Source: Guillardia theta CCMP2712
Taxonomy: Eukaryota; Cryptophyceae; Pyrenomonadales; Geminigeraceae
DNA length: 64,000 nt
Assembly: GCF_000315625.1 (NCBI RefSeq)
Contig: NW_005434583.1
Span: 56,531 to 120,530 of the forward strand
Reading direction: 5' to 3'
The notes under the pieces were generated by a model. The model ran no database searches. It was not told where the DNA came from and saw only the letters and a list, made by a program, of their open reading frames with translations. Within the stretch, counting starts at the first letter, position 1; each line of letters starts with the position of its first letter. Both the position numbers and the translations under genes were made by a program. Below, one piece after another: positions 29,841 to 41,881 of the stretch.

Positions 29841-30358
29841 TTACTGGAAGCCCATGAGGCTATGCAGGAGCAAGGGAGTGCTATGCTATGCTGGGCGGGA
29901 AAGTTCGAGCATTCTCCTCGGGTTCTCCTGCTCTCCTGCTCAACATCTCCTCCTGGGCAACAGATGCGTCCACTCGTCAGTGGATCCCTACTACTAGTGT
30001 CCTGACTCATCACTCAGCAATGCTCGGCGCCGCCGGGCCCGTCCCGGCTCTCCGGGTCACGGTCCGGGATCGGACCAGCAGTACGACTGAGGGCCGGTCG
30101 TGTGAAATCTAGTGGCCTGACATGTGACAAGAGGGCCCCGAGCAGTCACTAGTAGCCTGTGTGATTACTGATGTCAACCTTGCGGTGTCATCTTATTCCG
30201 GCGACGATCCGTTACAGAATTCAATGATATAAGACAATTTTTCGGTCAAGAATGAATAGAGTCGATTGACGATTAAACCCTCGTCTTTCGGCAGCAGCAG
30301 CAGCAGCCGCTCCTGTTGATGTACTCGCCAAGCACCTGCCCCTCCAACGCGCTTTCCC
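29841..30358. promoter_or_regulatory. Intergenic region with short GC-rich island upstream of the pseudouridine synthase gene
   Basis: This lies between the start of the pseudouridine synthase gene and the stop of the next minus-strand gene. 29990-30130 is GC-rich (GGCGCCGCCGGGCCCG and similar). No exon is supported. Promoter function is inferred from position. Confidence 0.35.
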
Positions 30359-32744
30359 TTAAGGTTCCCACACAGCAACCGTTCCATCCCAGCTTGACGT
30401 GACCAACTGAGGAAGGAACGGGTGCCAGGAGCACTCACGGACGAGTTCGCGATGACCGGGAAGGATGGCAACACGGTTGCCACTGGACGTCAAGTCAGCA
30501 CCTTTCAAGCACACAAGTCCCTCACCTTTCAACGTCCCAGATGAACGTGGAGCCATCTGATGAGCCGCTGTAGACGAACCTCTGCCCCGTGCCCTCCTCG
30601 GACGAGAAGCCGCATCGAATCAGCGTCGTCTTCACCTCATGGCCTGTGAAGCAGCAGACAAGCGGGTAGCGGGAGCAGCCGCTGCTGCCACCGTACTTCC
30701 TGAGATCCCAGAGCAACATGTTGCCTTCCTTGCCGTTTGAGAGCAGCCAGTTCCCGTCTCCCTTTGAATTGATACAGGTGATCCCACTAAGGTGCCCTTG
30801 GAGGCAAGCGACTGGCACAGGCTTGTCTCTCTCAGAGCATCCGCCATTGACCCTCCTGTCCCAGATGCGAATGAAGTTGTCATCAGCTGCTGAGGCTATC
30901 AAGTTGTCAGACTGTGCATCGACGAAGCATGTTGAGTTGACATCCTCAACGTGGGCTCGAATGTGTAGCAATTTCTTCTTAGTCTCGATGTCCTGATAGA
31001 CAATGTATCCATGATTCACCGCTGCAAGTAAGTGACTTGTTACATGATTGAAGTGCACTTGAAAGATTCCTGCGTGGAAACCCAAATCCAGACACATCTC
31101 TTCATGAGAGCTGTCGGCCAGTTTGCACAGCTGGACATTGTGGGTCCACGAAGAGTATGCACAAAACCTTTCATCCCGGGAAATGTCCATGTCCAGAACA
31201 CTCCAACCGAGCGATCGGCAAACAATAGATTTCTGTAACCTCTTTCCCAGCCCATCATATACCAGTATCTTTCCGCATTGCGATGCGGTTAACAAAACAC
31301 CTCCCTTACAGCCGATTTTGCAGCAATAAATTCTGTGAGTGTGCCTTTCGATCTAAAAGTAGAATCAAGTCAGCACATACAAGATCGCTGGTTTCAAAAC
31401 ATCGACCCACCTCTCTCCGCGATCTCAAACATATAGTAGCCAGTTGAGCATTGATCCTTTCCGCCTTTCCCCAACAACTTGAAACTCCATGCCTCACACA
31501 ACATCCTGTTGCGTTGGTTCGCAACCAAGCAGGATAGTCTTGCAGGGTGACTTCTGGGTGCGATTGCTCCGGACTCGAGTCAGATAGCTTTAGCGATCCT
31601 AGCTCGTTGCTTCCTTCATGTTGGAACATTCTTGGCTCACGGTGAGGATTGGTGGTATCATTGATACCATCTAAATCAGCGACATATCCGAAGGAGTCAA
31701 GAACGAGGTTCTTGTTTTTCACTGCGTTACAAGTCCCTTGTGAACATGCATTCACAACCCTCCGTTCTAGCTTCCGTTTGCATGATAGCGTCTGCCCACA
31801 TTCACGGTTCCGGAGCATGTGAACGATTGAGACGTAATTTTGTGACACAGCATCGCATGACAACGAATCCTCACCAGTGTTATCGCAATCCTCTGAAGCA
31901 CCTGGTGCAGATTCGCTCCAATCGGTGCAATCAAACCTGCAATCATTGTTGCTTTCTGATTCATCATCCTCTTGAAGAAATGCATGTCTGCATCGGCCTT
32001 CAACGCAACCAACTGCACAGAAACGAATGAGGAATTTAGGAAGAGGTCTTAAATAGATACCTGCTAGTGTAGACAAGTTCATAATGATCAATTCATCAGC
32101 AGTTCCATACGCCACATCTTCGTTTCCACGAAATTGATTCGGGACTGCAAAACCTGTCTGTCTTGCAGCAACCAACATCCTTCCGTCCTTGTTCGGACAC
32201 CTCGAGCAGCAAGACTTCGGCCCCTCCACCAAATAGCGATCCACCGACATCAAGTTTTGAGGCAACAACCTCAAGAAATCCGGAATTGTAGTGAATTGAT
32301 TCCTTTCCAGAGAAAGCCTCTGTAGGTTCTGAAGTTCTGTAATGTCATATGGGAGGCAACCAAGTCTGTTCCCACAAAGATGCAAATTCTGAAGCCTTGC
32401 CAACCTACCAATTCCAGGGGGGAGTTCGTCCAACAAATTGTCACTGAGGTTCAGCATGACGAGGCTGTAAATATCACACAGCTCTTGAGGAATCCTGAGA
32501 ACAAATATTAGAACAGATGCGCGAACCCCATGCTATAATACCGCACTAAATAATTCTTCGACAGATCAAGGTGCACAAGAATTGGATCCCCATTCATCGG
32601 TGCGATCGATATTGACGTGATTTCCCTTCGGCTCGCATCCAGGGTCAGTCCATTGATTCTATCTTCCGAGATGACTTGTAGTTCAACGTGCTTTCTCTCA
32701 GGGAACATGACTTTCTCCTGAAAAGCAGACGAGGCAATGCCCAT
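30359..32744 (-). CDS. Leucine-rich repeat plus DCAF11 (WDR23/LEC14B)-type WD40 protein
   Basis: Five exons: 32744-32542, 32494-32061, 32012-31411, 31352-30526 and 30482-30359, giving 729 residues. After a short N-terminal part come LRRs near residues 60-140 (HLDLSKNYL, LVMLNLSDNLLDELP, LQNLHLCGNRLGCLP, LQRLSLERNQFTTIP), then a Cys- and acid-rich middle, then a WD40 propeller from about 415. The propeller has strong DCAF11 features: SLGWSVLDMDIS, GTGQRFVYSGSSDG, CSWHPFLPQLVTSSWDG. Two WDxR motifs (IRIWDRR, LLWDLRK) are the kind that dock on DDB1, so a substrate receptor for a CUL4-DDB1 ubiquitin ligase is likely. The LRR block may extend substrate choice. I am sure of the WD40 family, less so that all sources share the LRR fusion. 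Confidence 0.85.
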
Positions 32745-34871
32745 GCCTCAGCACGGTGGAAGCTCAGGATCGGATACTCCAAAAGAGTGGAGTCACACGA
32801 AATCGAGAAGAGAAAGCCTTAGCCGATAGTCTGCTTGGCAGTAAGTGATGAGCCGCGTTAGAAAGGTATCCAGTATTGTGTGTTATCACGGTGAGATCCT
32901 TTCTACATCACCAACACTACCACACCAGTAGCGTTCAATGGGAAAAACTGCATCATATCATACAACAACAAAAACACACAAACCAATATCGCACAGCATG
33001 GCATTGGTGGAATGGACAAACAAGACACGCTGCCAGGATACCGCAGCCACTCCTCCATCTCAATAACGCACATCCAACATTTCAAACAATGCACCCTCCC
33101 TCCTCCGCCCACACTCATATCCATCTATATATCTGCATCTTTCTCACCTGTACAATTGGCGCGTCTACCAGCCTCCTCCTCCTCCTCCTCCTCCTCTCCC
33201 TTCCACGCCGCCGTCAGGCGTCCACGACCATTGCCACCAGCGTCCACGGTTCTCTGTTCCAGGTACAAAATAAAATATTGTATATGTTAATAACAATTTA
33301 TCACAACTAATCTCTAAAAGGAAAAATCCAATTTCATACAAAGCATGCATCAACTTTACCAATTCCGTACAGGTTTACAACTCAAGGATAGAATATAATG
33401 CATTTATAGTCAAATCAGGTAGAAACATTTTTGATAATGTTTTTTAAAAAGGCAAGTGCTTTACATGGGGAGATAGGGCTACTAGACGCTTTTCTGCTTG
33501 GCTTTTCCGCCCACCTCAAGGGGTAGGTAAATAACGGGTAGGGTTGGTAGATGAGGGGTAGCGTACGTAGGTAGATAGGGGTACAAGGTTTATAAGTAGG
33601 GGTAGTCGAAACGACTACAATCCCTTGGTACCTATATTTGGAGGTGATCTCTCCTCCGCAGGGGCGGGGTAGGTCGTGGTGTCTTATTTGGGGGTGGGGT
33701 AGCAGGATAAAGTGTAAAACCGGGCGGTGCTAGTGGAAAAACTCATTTTTAAAAGTTGCCATGGAGTAGGGGTGTCGGCCCATGTCAGGCTGTTTCACTC
33801 TGTTGCAGAAGGGGGTGGAAGAGACAGATGTGAGGGGCAGTCACACAATAATACCTACCCTACCCCATCGATACCATTTTAAAGGCCTTAGCAACCCCCC
33901 CCCCCCCTTTTGTTCCTGAACCCGCATCCCCGCACGTGTCCAACAGTTCCCCCCCCCCCGCCCCCCGGCAGATTTGCCTCCATTGGCCTCTCGGCAATCT
34001 TCGTTGCGAGACCCCCACGCACAGCTCGCACAAAAAAAAAAGGCGTCTTAAAATGTTTTAATGAAAATATTACTGCACGGTGCATGGAACCCGAGCACAT
34101 CCACAAAAATGAATTCTAAAGCTTCTGTACGGGGAAAACATTAGTTATCTTTCTGTCAAAAAGGAAATTTTTAAAAAAACAACTCCCGGTGGGTCATGCG
34201 ACCCAAGCCAGCTGTTGTAAAATGTGTAGTAAGGGATGTAACCTCTTGATAAAATCAGTCGGTTTAATTCGCCGGAGTCCAACTACTCAATCGATTCGAG
34301 TCATATTGAACTGAATCGAATACATTCAGCGCTCAAGATTTAATCCAATTTGAATCATGTCAAAGATTTGTGGATCGGAAGTTTTCACTCGGAGAGTTCT
34401 GGTTTTCGCAAGCGGGCAAGGGAGGAGGAGGAGGGGGAGGAGGAGGCACACCAGCAGCAGCAGCAGCAGCAGCAGCAAGGAGGTGTTATAGAGGTGCTTT
34501 CAGTAAGAGGAGCTTAAGGCGGAGCTATTTCGACATGATCATGACGCGGTGGGATGTGTTTTCTACTGTCCACTTTTCCTGGGAAGTTCTGGTGGGTAGG
34601 TGGGGATAGAGGCATGTTGCTCCTATCATTTGTGTCTTGTGTGACCTGGTTGTGCATCATTCGCATGTTATTCATTGATGGATATGCTTGATCACCTTCG
34701 TTGTGTCGATCCCTTCCTGAAACCCTTGTTGTCTTGGGCTAAAGGGTGATATCAGCTTACAATGTTTCAAAGGCATCAACCTGCTTTGTTTGTCTGAGCC
34801 CTGACTTGACATACAGCTCGGGATCGGCGTTGCTACCCTTCATATTTCTGCAAGGATATCTCTGCCAGGCA
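32745..34871. promoter_or_regulatory. Divergent intergenic region, AT-rich with GGGGTA-rich block
   Basis: This separates the LRR-WD40 gene (-) from the kinase fusion gene (+). 33480-33870 carries many GGGGTA, GGGTAGG and TACCCC words, mostly G on the plus strand, with a reversed copy near 33845. 33890-33970 has C homopolymers. 33270-33460 and 34050-34360 are AT-rich. No exon is supported. Confidence 0.45.
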
Positions 34872-37800
34872 ATGGTGAGCTGCATGCCCGACGCGTCCCT
34901 GGCACGGAATAGCTGGCGGGGGCTGTTGAGGCACCCTCCTCCTCTGCCCTTCGATGTCCACAAGGCTGCACAGGTGCCGTGGACGATCGATCGAGTTGGA
35001 GACTTATCAGGGCTGCAGGCAACTTCTGCGAGACTGGAGGAGAGAGAGATATGCCTCGATCGGACCAACATTCAGCGGGTCTCTCTAAAAGCAGGAGAGC
35101 TCCTGGAAACCTTCATCCCTCTGAAGCAAGCTATCATGGAGAGATACAGGCAAGCTTCACAAGAGGGAAGAAGATGCCTTGTCGGGCTGGCAGGCCCTCC
35201 CGCTGCAGGTTTCGCCTGTCTCCTTGCTAGTCTGTTCGAGCTTGCTGATGTAATCCGGGCCCCAAGGAAAAAGCACCTTTGCTCAGCTGCTGAAAATCAT
35301 TTGCGAGACTTCCATCCCATGCAGGAATGCAGAGATGTCTGTAAAGGTCTCCTCTCCCTCCCTCCCTACCTACCTACCTACCTACCTACCTACCTACCTA
35401 CCTACCTACCTGCCTGCCTGCCTGCCTACCTGCCTGCCTGCCTGCCTACCTACCTCCCCCCGCTCTCTCCCTCCCTCCCTCCTAGATCATGTGATGTTGG
35501 AGCAGGCAGCGGTTTTGAGCATGGACGGGTATCACATGTACAACGCGCAGATCGCCTCGGAGTTTCAACCTTCAAGTATGGTTTAAGTTTATCGTGCTCT
35601 GTCAGCTCGCGTCTACCATCCACAAGAATTTTGAGCCTCTGACACTTTACCAACTCCAGTGAAAGGCCTTCCCTCCACCTTCGCTGCTCGAGATCTGAAG
35701 AGAGACCTGGCTGCATTGCGGGAGGTGATTCTCTCCCCTCCTCTTCACAGCATCCCTGACATGTCTACAGTTCAATGACGTCCTCTGCCCCGAGTACGAT
35801 CGCACTCTCCATGAACCTGTTCAAGATGCAATCTCCATCACCAAGGAGTTCCCGTGAGACAAGGCCTGGCCTCAGCTGCCATGGTGCATGACGGTCTGGT
35901 ACATGCTCAGGATCGTCATTGTAGAGGGCAACTATCTGTTCCTCGATGAGGTCCGTGCTCGCCTCTGCGCTCCCTCTCGTGCCTGAAGCATGAGCGTCTA
36001 GGGCGACTGGAGCGACCTGAAGGGGATGTTTGACCTCAAGCTGTTCATCAGCTGCTCGGCGGACGCCAGCTGCAGCCGCGTGACGAAGAGGAAGGTAGTG
36101 GATAGACTTGTAAGTGATCCCCTCGTTCACTCTCATCCCTCAGACCCGAAATGGAGCGAGCGCGGCAGAGATAGAGGGCGCCGTTCCCTACGTGCGTCAG
36201 ATGGCGGAGATAGCTGAGAGGACGGCGGGGAACGCAGATGCGAGGATCACATTCACTGTGAGTAGTTGCTGCTCATGAGTCCGCAGTGAAAAGCTGAGGG
36301 TCAAGTCGTAGGACGGGGAGACGTCTGAGAGCCTTTCGTACCTGCTGAAGGATGTGCAAGTCCACCAAGAGGAGCGGGAACCTTATCTGTTGGCTGTCGG
36401 CTTGAACCCCGCGTTCCAGAAGACTCTCGTGTTCGATGATATCAAGTTTGGAGACGTCAACAGGTTTCTACCTCCGTCTGTGCCCTTTCTGTCTGCTCAT
36501 AGACTGCAAAAGGGCGCAGAAGGCGTATCGTACGGTCGGAGGGAAAGGGCAGCACGTAGCGATAGCAGCGAACAGGATCGATGTCGGGTCCGTGCGCGTT
36601 GCTCATTTCCTTGGTATCATTGCAGTGTGTTGGGTATAGGACCTTGACTGACTGTTGTCTTTCCTTCTGAAGGGGACGAGCAAGAACAAGGTAGATTCAT
36701 CCACCAGCACCTGAAGGATCGGAGCATAGATCAGCTGGTGCAGTGGTGGGGAGAAATCTTTTCCAGCTTGTCAAACCTCAGCTTGTTTCCGCAGGGTCCC
36801 GTCATCGACCAGGACGTGCACAACCTTACTGGACATGAAGACAGGGAAGATGACCGAGCTTATTGAACCTTCGGATCAGGTGAGCAGCTGACGTGAGTTT
36901 CAAGGAGGATCGCAAGGAGGGAGGGAGGTGGAGAAGAGTCCCAACAGAGGGAGGGATGAGCGGACGTAGGAAGAGGGAGAGACGACATACAGGAGGGACG
37001 AAGGAGGAGCGGAGGAGCGGAGGAGGTACCAATCGACCCACAGATATCACCGGAGGATGTGAAGTCCATGATCGACAAGATCGTCCCTGCTGCGCAGGGC
37101 TGCAGAGGCAAGCGGGCCAGTTAGTCTTCGTTGACTTCTCAGCTTACACATTGCAGGCGTCGCCCTGTGCGGCACGTTCCCTCCTGGTGTGACAGAGGAG
37201 GTGTATGCAAGTGAGTGGACGTGGCGAGGGAGGAGGGGAGCTGATGGGTTGTCCTACCAGCGCTCGCCCGAAGTCTGCCGCAGGACTGCAAGCTTGTTCT
37301 TGACGGGTGCGAGGAGGCAGGGCATGCCTGCATAGTCTCTCAGCCGCCCATGGCAGGTGGAAGGGGGTCAACGCAACGCTCCAGACGCGGCGGGTGGACG
37401 TGCTCAAGATCAACTCGGACGAGCTACTGTGGCTGATGGGAGGTGGCCCTGCGGTCTACCTCTTGTTCTCACAGTCCGTTGAAGCCTCCTGGTGGTGCAG
37501 GAAAGGACTTGGATGCCGCTGCAAAGGACTGTCTAGAACGGTTGGGCCCCTGCTCGCTCCTCCCGTTCCTCCATGACAGATTCTGGCAGATATCTCTCCC
37601 CTCGCGCTGTCCTCGCCATAACAAGCGGCAGCTGTACGTCCTCTGTCATCCTTCAACAGTCAAGATGCAAATGCTGACTCGCCTCCACTTTCTCCGCCTT
37701 CCTCTCTGCCCCCCTTCTTCCCTTCCAATCCCTCCCTTCTCTGACTGCCTCCCGCTGTCCCTGCAGCAAGCGCCTTCTTGTACCGCAAGGAAGCAGTAGA

Positions 37801-38228
37801 GGGCCGAGGGGAGCAGCAGAGCGCAGCAGTGGTCGTGACTGAGTTCACAATCCCTCAGCTGGAGGCTGTAAACCCTATTGGGGCAGGAGACACTTGTACC
37901 GCAGGTCCCTCCTTGCCTCATCCTTGAGCTTGCACTCTCTGACTGCCACCTCCCCTCTCTCAGGCTTGCTGCACGGGATCGTACACGACTACCCCGTCGA
38001 GGAAGCCTTCGCCTACGCTCTGGCCTGTGCAAGGTTCGTCCTCCTGCGCTGCTGGTGCTGGTGCTGACTGCTGAGCAGTGCGAGTTGCCTTCACTTGGAG
38101 GGAGCGAACTTTGACCTGCGAGGTATCAGCACCGGGAGGGGAGAGGGAGGAGAACCAAGTGACTCGTTCGTGCAGAGACTCTACAGCTCTATGATAAGAT
38201 CACGTACGAGGTTGTAAGAAAGATCTGA
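34872..38228 (+). CDS. Fusion of a P-loop kinase (YggC/FrcK-like) and a PfkB-family carbohydrate kinase
   Basis: Exons: 34872-35208, 35267-35346, 35506-35575, 35660-35724, 35771-35853, 35911-35950, 36002-36109, 36144-36257, 36312-36463, 36513-36613, 36673-36745, 36795-36879, 37044-37119, 37157-37210, 37261-37306, 37357-37442, 37501-37540, 37590-37633, 37767-37904, 37964-38033, 38079-38122, 38176-38228; all phases match; 652 residues. The N-terminal half is a P-loop kinase of the uridine/pantothenate-kinase type: GLAGPPAAG/KST (split by an intron), VLSMDGYHMYNAQ, MKGLPSTF, CPEYDR, VIVEGNYLFLD. The C-terminal half (from about 325) is a PfkB kinase of the 1-phosphofructokinase group: VGLNPAFQKT, VNRAQKAYRTVGGKGQ, STRTCTTLLD, LKINSDELLW and the catalytic NPIGAGDTCTAG. 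Two successive phosphorylations of one sugar are a reasonable guess; the substrate is unknown. The start Met is tentative. Confidence 0.82.
35357..35480. repeat. (TACC)n/(TGCC)n tetranucleotide array in an intron
   Basis: CCTA/CCTG units between the second and third exons of the kinase fusion gene, ending in the pyrimidine tract before the acceptor region. Confidence 0.92.
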
Positions 38229-38563
38229 TCGACGGTCAGTAGGCTAATGCCAGTAATCATGAGCACACGAGCTGCACCGTACGGTCCGCGCTGCCGCAGT
38301 GCTTTCCGGGCCCGGACCCGGGGCCGCAGTGCTGCCAGTCACTGAAGGCACTGCCCCCGAGTACTGGCCCTACTAGGCTACTGAGAGGCTTCCAGAGCTG
38401 CTACCAGAGAGGCTACGGGCAGTCACGGATCGGACGGTGGGCTCACGGTAAAGCGACCGTACGGTCCGATCGACCGTACTGTGACGGCGGCTGCTAGCTG
38501 TGCTGCAGTGTGCTGCTAGTAATAAGTCAGAAAGGGCAAGGGTGGGGAATAGAGGACCGTATA
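38229..38563. promoter_or_regulatory. GC-rich island upstream of the CDF transporter gene
   Basis: 335 bp between two plus-strand genes. It is rich in GCCGCAGTGC, CCGTACGGTC and CCGGGCCCGG words, including palindromes. The likely promoter of the CDF gene lies here; this is inferred from position. Confidence 0.4.
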
Positions 38564-39996
38564 ATGGCGGATGGGGCGCAGCTCGAAGAAGGGGAGGAGA
38601 TGCTGCAAGGAGAGGGAGACTCGCTCCTTGGAGGGGAGGGAGAGGAGGCCCAACGGCCGCAGATGGCGGCAGGTAACCATGAAGGATACAGGAAGAAGAG
38701 GTTGGAAGTGAAGACCGATTTGGCACAGAGCGCGGGAAGCAGAGGCAACGCCGGGGCCGCACACCGCCACCCTCACGAGATCACGGGAGGATCGGAGGAG
38801 CTGCAACGGATAGAGAGAGGAGATGAAGGCTGGGGATGCGATCCTAGTGACCAGGACCTCACAGGGGAGGGGGGGGCTCTGACCCCGAGCTCGAGGGATA
38901 GGTATGCCAGAATGGTGAAGTTGGCGCTGAACCTGTCTCTGGTCCTCAACGTCCTGCTGATGCTCTCGAAGGTCTTTGCATACTGGAAGTCCAACTCGAA
39001 GTCCGTGCTTGCTACTCTGGCAGACTCCTTCGTCGACCTGCTGTCTCAGCTAGTGATCGCCATCGCCGAATGGAGCATGGCCAGGTACGATCCCCGCTAC
39101 CCGGTGGGCAAGACGAGGCTCGAGACCATCGGTGTCATAATCTCCGCCGCCATCATGTCGGCAGCGTCCATCGAAGTGATGCAGTCATCTGTGATGGAGC
39201 TGTTGAGCTCCGAGCACGAGATCTCTCTGGACATCTACACGTACGTCATCCTTGGCTCGACCATTGTTCTCAAGATCTTCCTCTTCTTCTACTGCTACCA
39301 GCTGCGTGAGGTCTCTGGTTCCGCGCTTGCAGTCGCGGAAGATCACTTCAACGACATCATTTCCAACTCGGGGGCAATCATGACGGCTGCTCTTGCCAGC
39401 GAGCGCGCAGACCTGTGGTGGATGGACCCTGTGGGAGGAGGGTTGATCGCTGTGTACATAGTGTTCCGGTGGATTATCCTGGCGAAGAACCACATCGACA
39501 AGCTGGTTGGCATCTGTGCGGACCCTGAGTTCATCGAGCACGTCAAGCAGGTCGCCGATACCCACCATAGCCTCCTGCAGACTGACGCCATCCGCGTGTA
39601 CTACTTCGGCCAAAGACACATCGTGGAGCTGGAGGTGCGAGCGTGTGCCGTGTACCGAGGCTGCGCCGATGGCACGCAGTGTGACTGAGTTGTAGGTGAT
39701 CCTTCCTGCCACCATGACGGTGCGAGAGAGTCACGACATCGCGCTCGAGCTGCAGCATCGCATCGAAGCGCTGGATGAAGTTGAGCGGTGTGAGGGAGCA
39801 GTCCCGATGACGTGGCTGACTTGCTTCCCAGGTGCTTCGTTCATGTGGACTATCAGTCACGGCAGGACGAGCTGCCGGAGCACAAGACCGAACGGGAGCT
39901 GATCCTCGGTGCGGGTGAGATGCTGCCAGGGCGAAGCAGCTGGTGTTGACGGAGGTTGCAGGTCAGAACAGCGATGTGAGCGAAGTGAGCAAGTAG
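38564..39996 (+). CDS. Cation diffusion facilitator, probable Mn2+ type (MTP-like)
   Basis: Four exons: 38564-39634, 39696-39787, 39832-39914 and 39962-39996, giving 426 residues. A hydrophilic N-terminus of about 115 residues precedes six membrane segments. Metal-site motifs are DSFVD in segment 2 (LADSFVDLLSQ) and DHFND in segment 5 (AEDHFNDIISNSGA); a DxxxD pair in both places is typical of Mn2+-type members, whereas Zn2+ types carry His in one. The C-terminal cytosolic domain has LPATMTVRESHDIALELQ and VERCFVHVDYQ, typical of the family's metal-sensing fold. It would export Mn2+ or related ions from the cytosol in exchange for protons. The Met at 38564 is chosen because nothing upstream looks coding. 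Confidence 0.88.
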
Positions 39997-40242
39997 ACCA
40001 TGCCATGACCGCATATCGAGCAAGCTCCTTTTACCAGTTGATTCATTTCCCTGTCTTAGTTTCTCGTGTTGTCCTCCTCGTCCCGTTGAGCATTTTTTCC
40101 CCGGACTGCTTCTTGTTTCCACTCCAACCTCCCCGCTGCTCCCTCGTCCTCCTCCTCTCAGTCTTGTTTTGTTGGCAAGGAGTACAAGAGCGGAAAGGCT
40201 CCTCAGCTGGAGTTTGGCTGGCCGTACCGCCTGTAGGAGAAG

Positions 40243-40497
40243 TCAGTGGCAAATTCTGTCTTCCATGATTTCATACTTCCTGGACAAGTCGACCAGCAGC
40301 TCCCTCGTCCCTCCCTCGTCCTCTCGCGCGAGCTTCACCGTCACCTGAGCATGGAGGTCAACCCCGCGCCTGCCCCAGCACGGAAGAGAAATTCCTTGGT
40401 GCCCTCTGGGCCCCTCAGGCACTCGAACGCGTCTTCGATGTCCATCCCATCCATCGGCATGTCGTCGATCTAAATGGACAGCGTGATGAAGGGCAGG

Positions 40498-40529
<32 letters not shown>

Positions 40530-41881
40530 CAGTAGGAGTAGGAGTAGGAGTAGGAGACTCATCACCTGAAGCAGGATGTCGCCCATACTGATCTGGTTTG
40601 AGTGTGCCGCAGGACTTCCCGGGATCACTTTGAGAACGTACATGTGAGCAGGGCGATTGTTGACCTTCTCCTGTTTGCCGAGGAGGATCCCGACGCCAAC
40701 AAAGGACTTGCTGGCGATGGGGGAGGAGGTCTCAGAGATCTGGCGCGACGTGTAGGTGGCGGAGCGGAAAGTGCAGGCAGAGTGCTTAGCCGCGAAGTCT
40801 TGGTGCAGCTTTCTCAGCTCGTTGTATTCCCTGAGGAGCAGCTGCAGCTCCTCTTGAGCTTTGCTGAGGTCAGAGACGAGGATTTCATTCTGGTTCCGCA
40901 GCCGACTGGCGATCATGGCAGACTCCTCGCTCTCCACCCTGATCCTGAGAACGTCCTGCTGCAGCTTGGCCCTGTCAGCAGTGAGCAGGGATATCTTCTC
41001 GGTCCATGCCTCTCGCTCTCTCCGGAGCTGATCCGCCTCCTCACTCGTCCGCTCATACTTGGCACGTTCCTGATCATACTTATCCTTCCACTTCACTGCA
41101 GTGCCCTCATTCTGCACCTTCTCCTTGATGTGATAATTCGCCCGCTCCTTCCACATCGTTCTCTCTTCCTTCAACGACGCAATCTCTGCCTCCAGCGCCT
41201 GCACTATCTCCTGCGCTTGGAACAGCCCGTTCTGTGACTGGTCGAACGTGCGCAGCTTCTCCTGCAGGAAGGACATCTCACTCTCCAGCCTCTCGTTCTC
41301 CTTCTGCAGCCGAACATGCGCCTCCTGGTCGACTGCCACCTGCTCCAGGTAGCTCTCGAGCTCTTGCACATTGCGTCGCAGCAGCATGTTCTCTTCCAGC
41401 AGGGACTTGCTCTCCACCCGCGCTCGCGCAAAGTCTTCTCGATCGATGTTCATGCCACTCAACGCTACCTCCAGGTCCCTCATCCTCTCCAGCGCAAGCT
41501 CGAGCTCTGAGATAAGAGAAGACTTCTCCGTCTTGAGGATCGAGATCTCCTGGATTGCGTACTCCATCTCCGTCAGCTGACCCTCCATCTTTGTCGCCTT
41601 CTCCCTCTTCTGCACTGCCTGCATCATCCCCTTCACCGATCAAACCCGGCGACAAGCTTGTCCTCACCTCCAACATCCATCGGATGTGCTCCTCCCGCAC
41701 AAGTCTGAGAGCTCGATCCATCGCCTCCATGCCGCTGGGCTCATAGACGGTCTGCTGTTCTCTGCTACTAGAATGATGGAGAGCGTCGGCACCTGTCATG
41801 GTCAGGGAGGATGACATTCGTGATAGAGATACCTTCGCTGGGCCGCCAGGTGCTCATTTGCGGGGTTGGTCCGTCATTCAT
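40243..41881 (-). CDS. Coiled-coil protein with C-terminal PDZ domain (paralog A)
   Basis: Exons: 41881-41833, 41792-41668, 41630-40566, 40469-40395 and 40344-40243, giving 471 residues. A short N-terminal region leads to a long coiled coil (about 60-330) with dense Glu/Lys/Leu heptads, then a PDZ domain near residues 350-465: FVGVGILLG, VLKVIPGSPAAHSNQISMGD, ILLQIDDMPMDGMD, AFECLRGPEGTK, VTVKLARED. The last junction needs an intron that begins GA instead of GT (40394-40345); paralog B supports that join residue by residue. Start at 41881 is preferred; an alternative Met lies at 41817. Probably a scaffold protein; partners unknown. Confidence 0.75.
40345..40394 (-). other. Candidate GA-AG intron in the PDZ domain of paralog A
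   Basis: The 50-nt intron starts GAATTTCTC after ...CACCAAG and ends ATGCTCAG. Splicing joins GPEGTK to VTVKLARED in frame. The nearest GT donor gives another frame and destroys the last PDZ strand. Confidence 0.5.

Noticed and set aside
34370-34609. Frame with poly-Gly and poly-Ala upstream of the kinase fusion
   Set aside because: Low-complexity GGA and GCA repeats; no splice link to the kinase exons that I can support.
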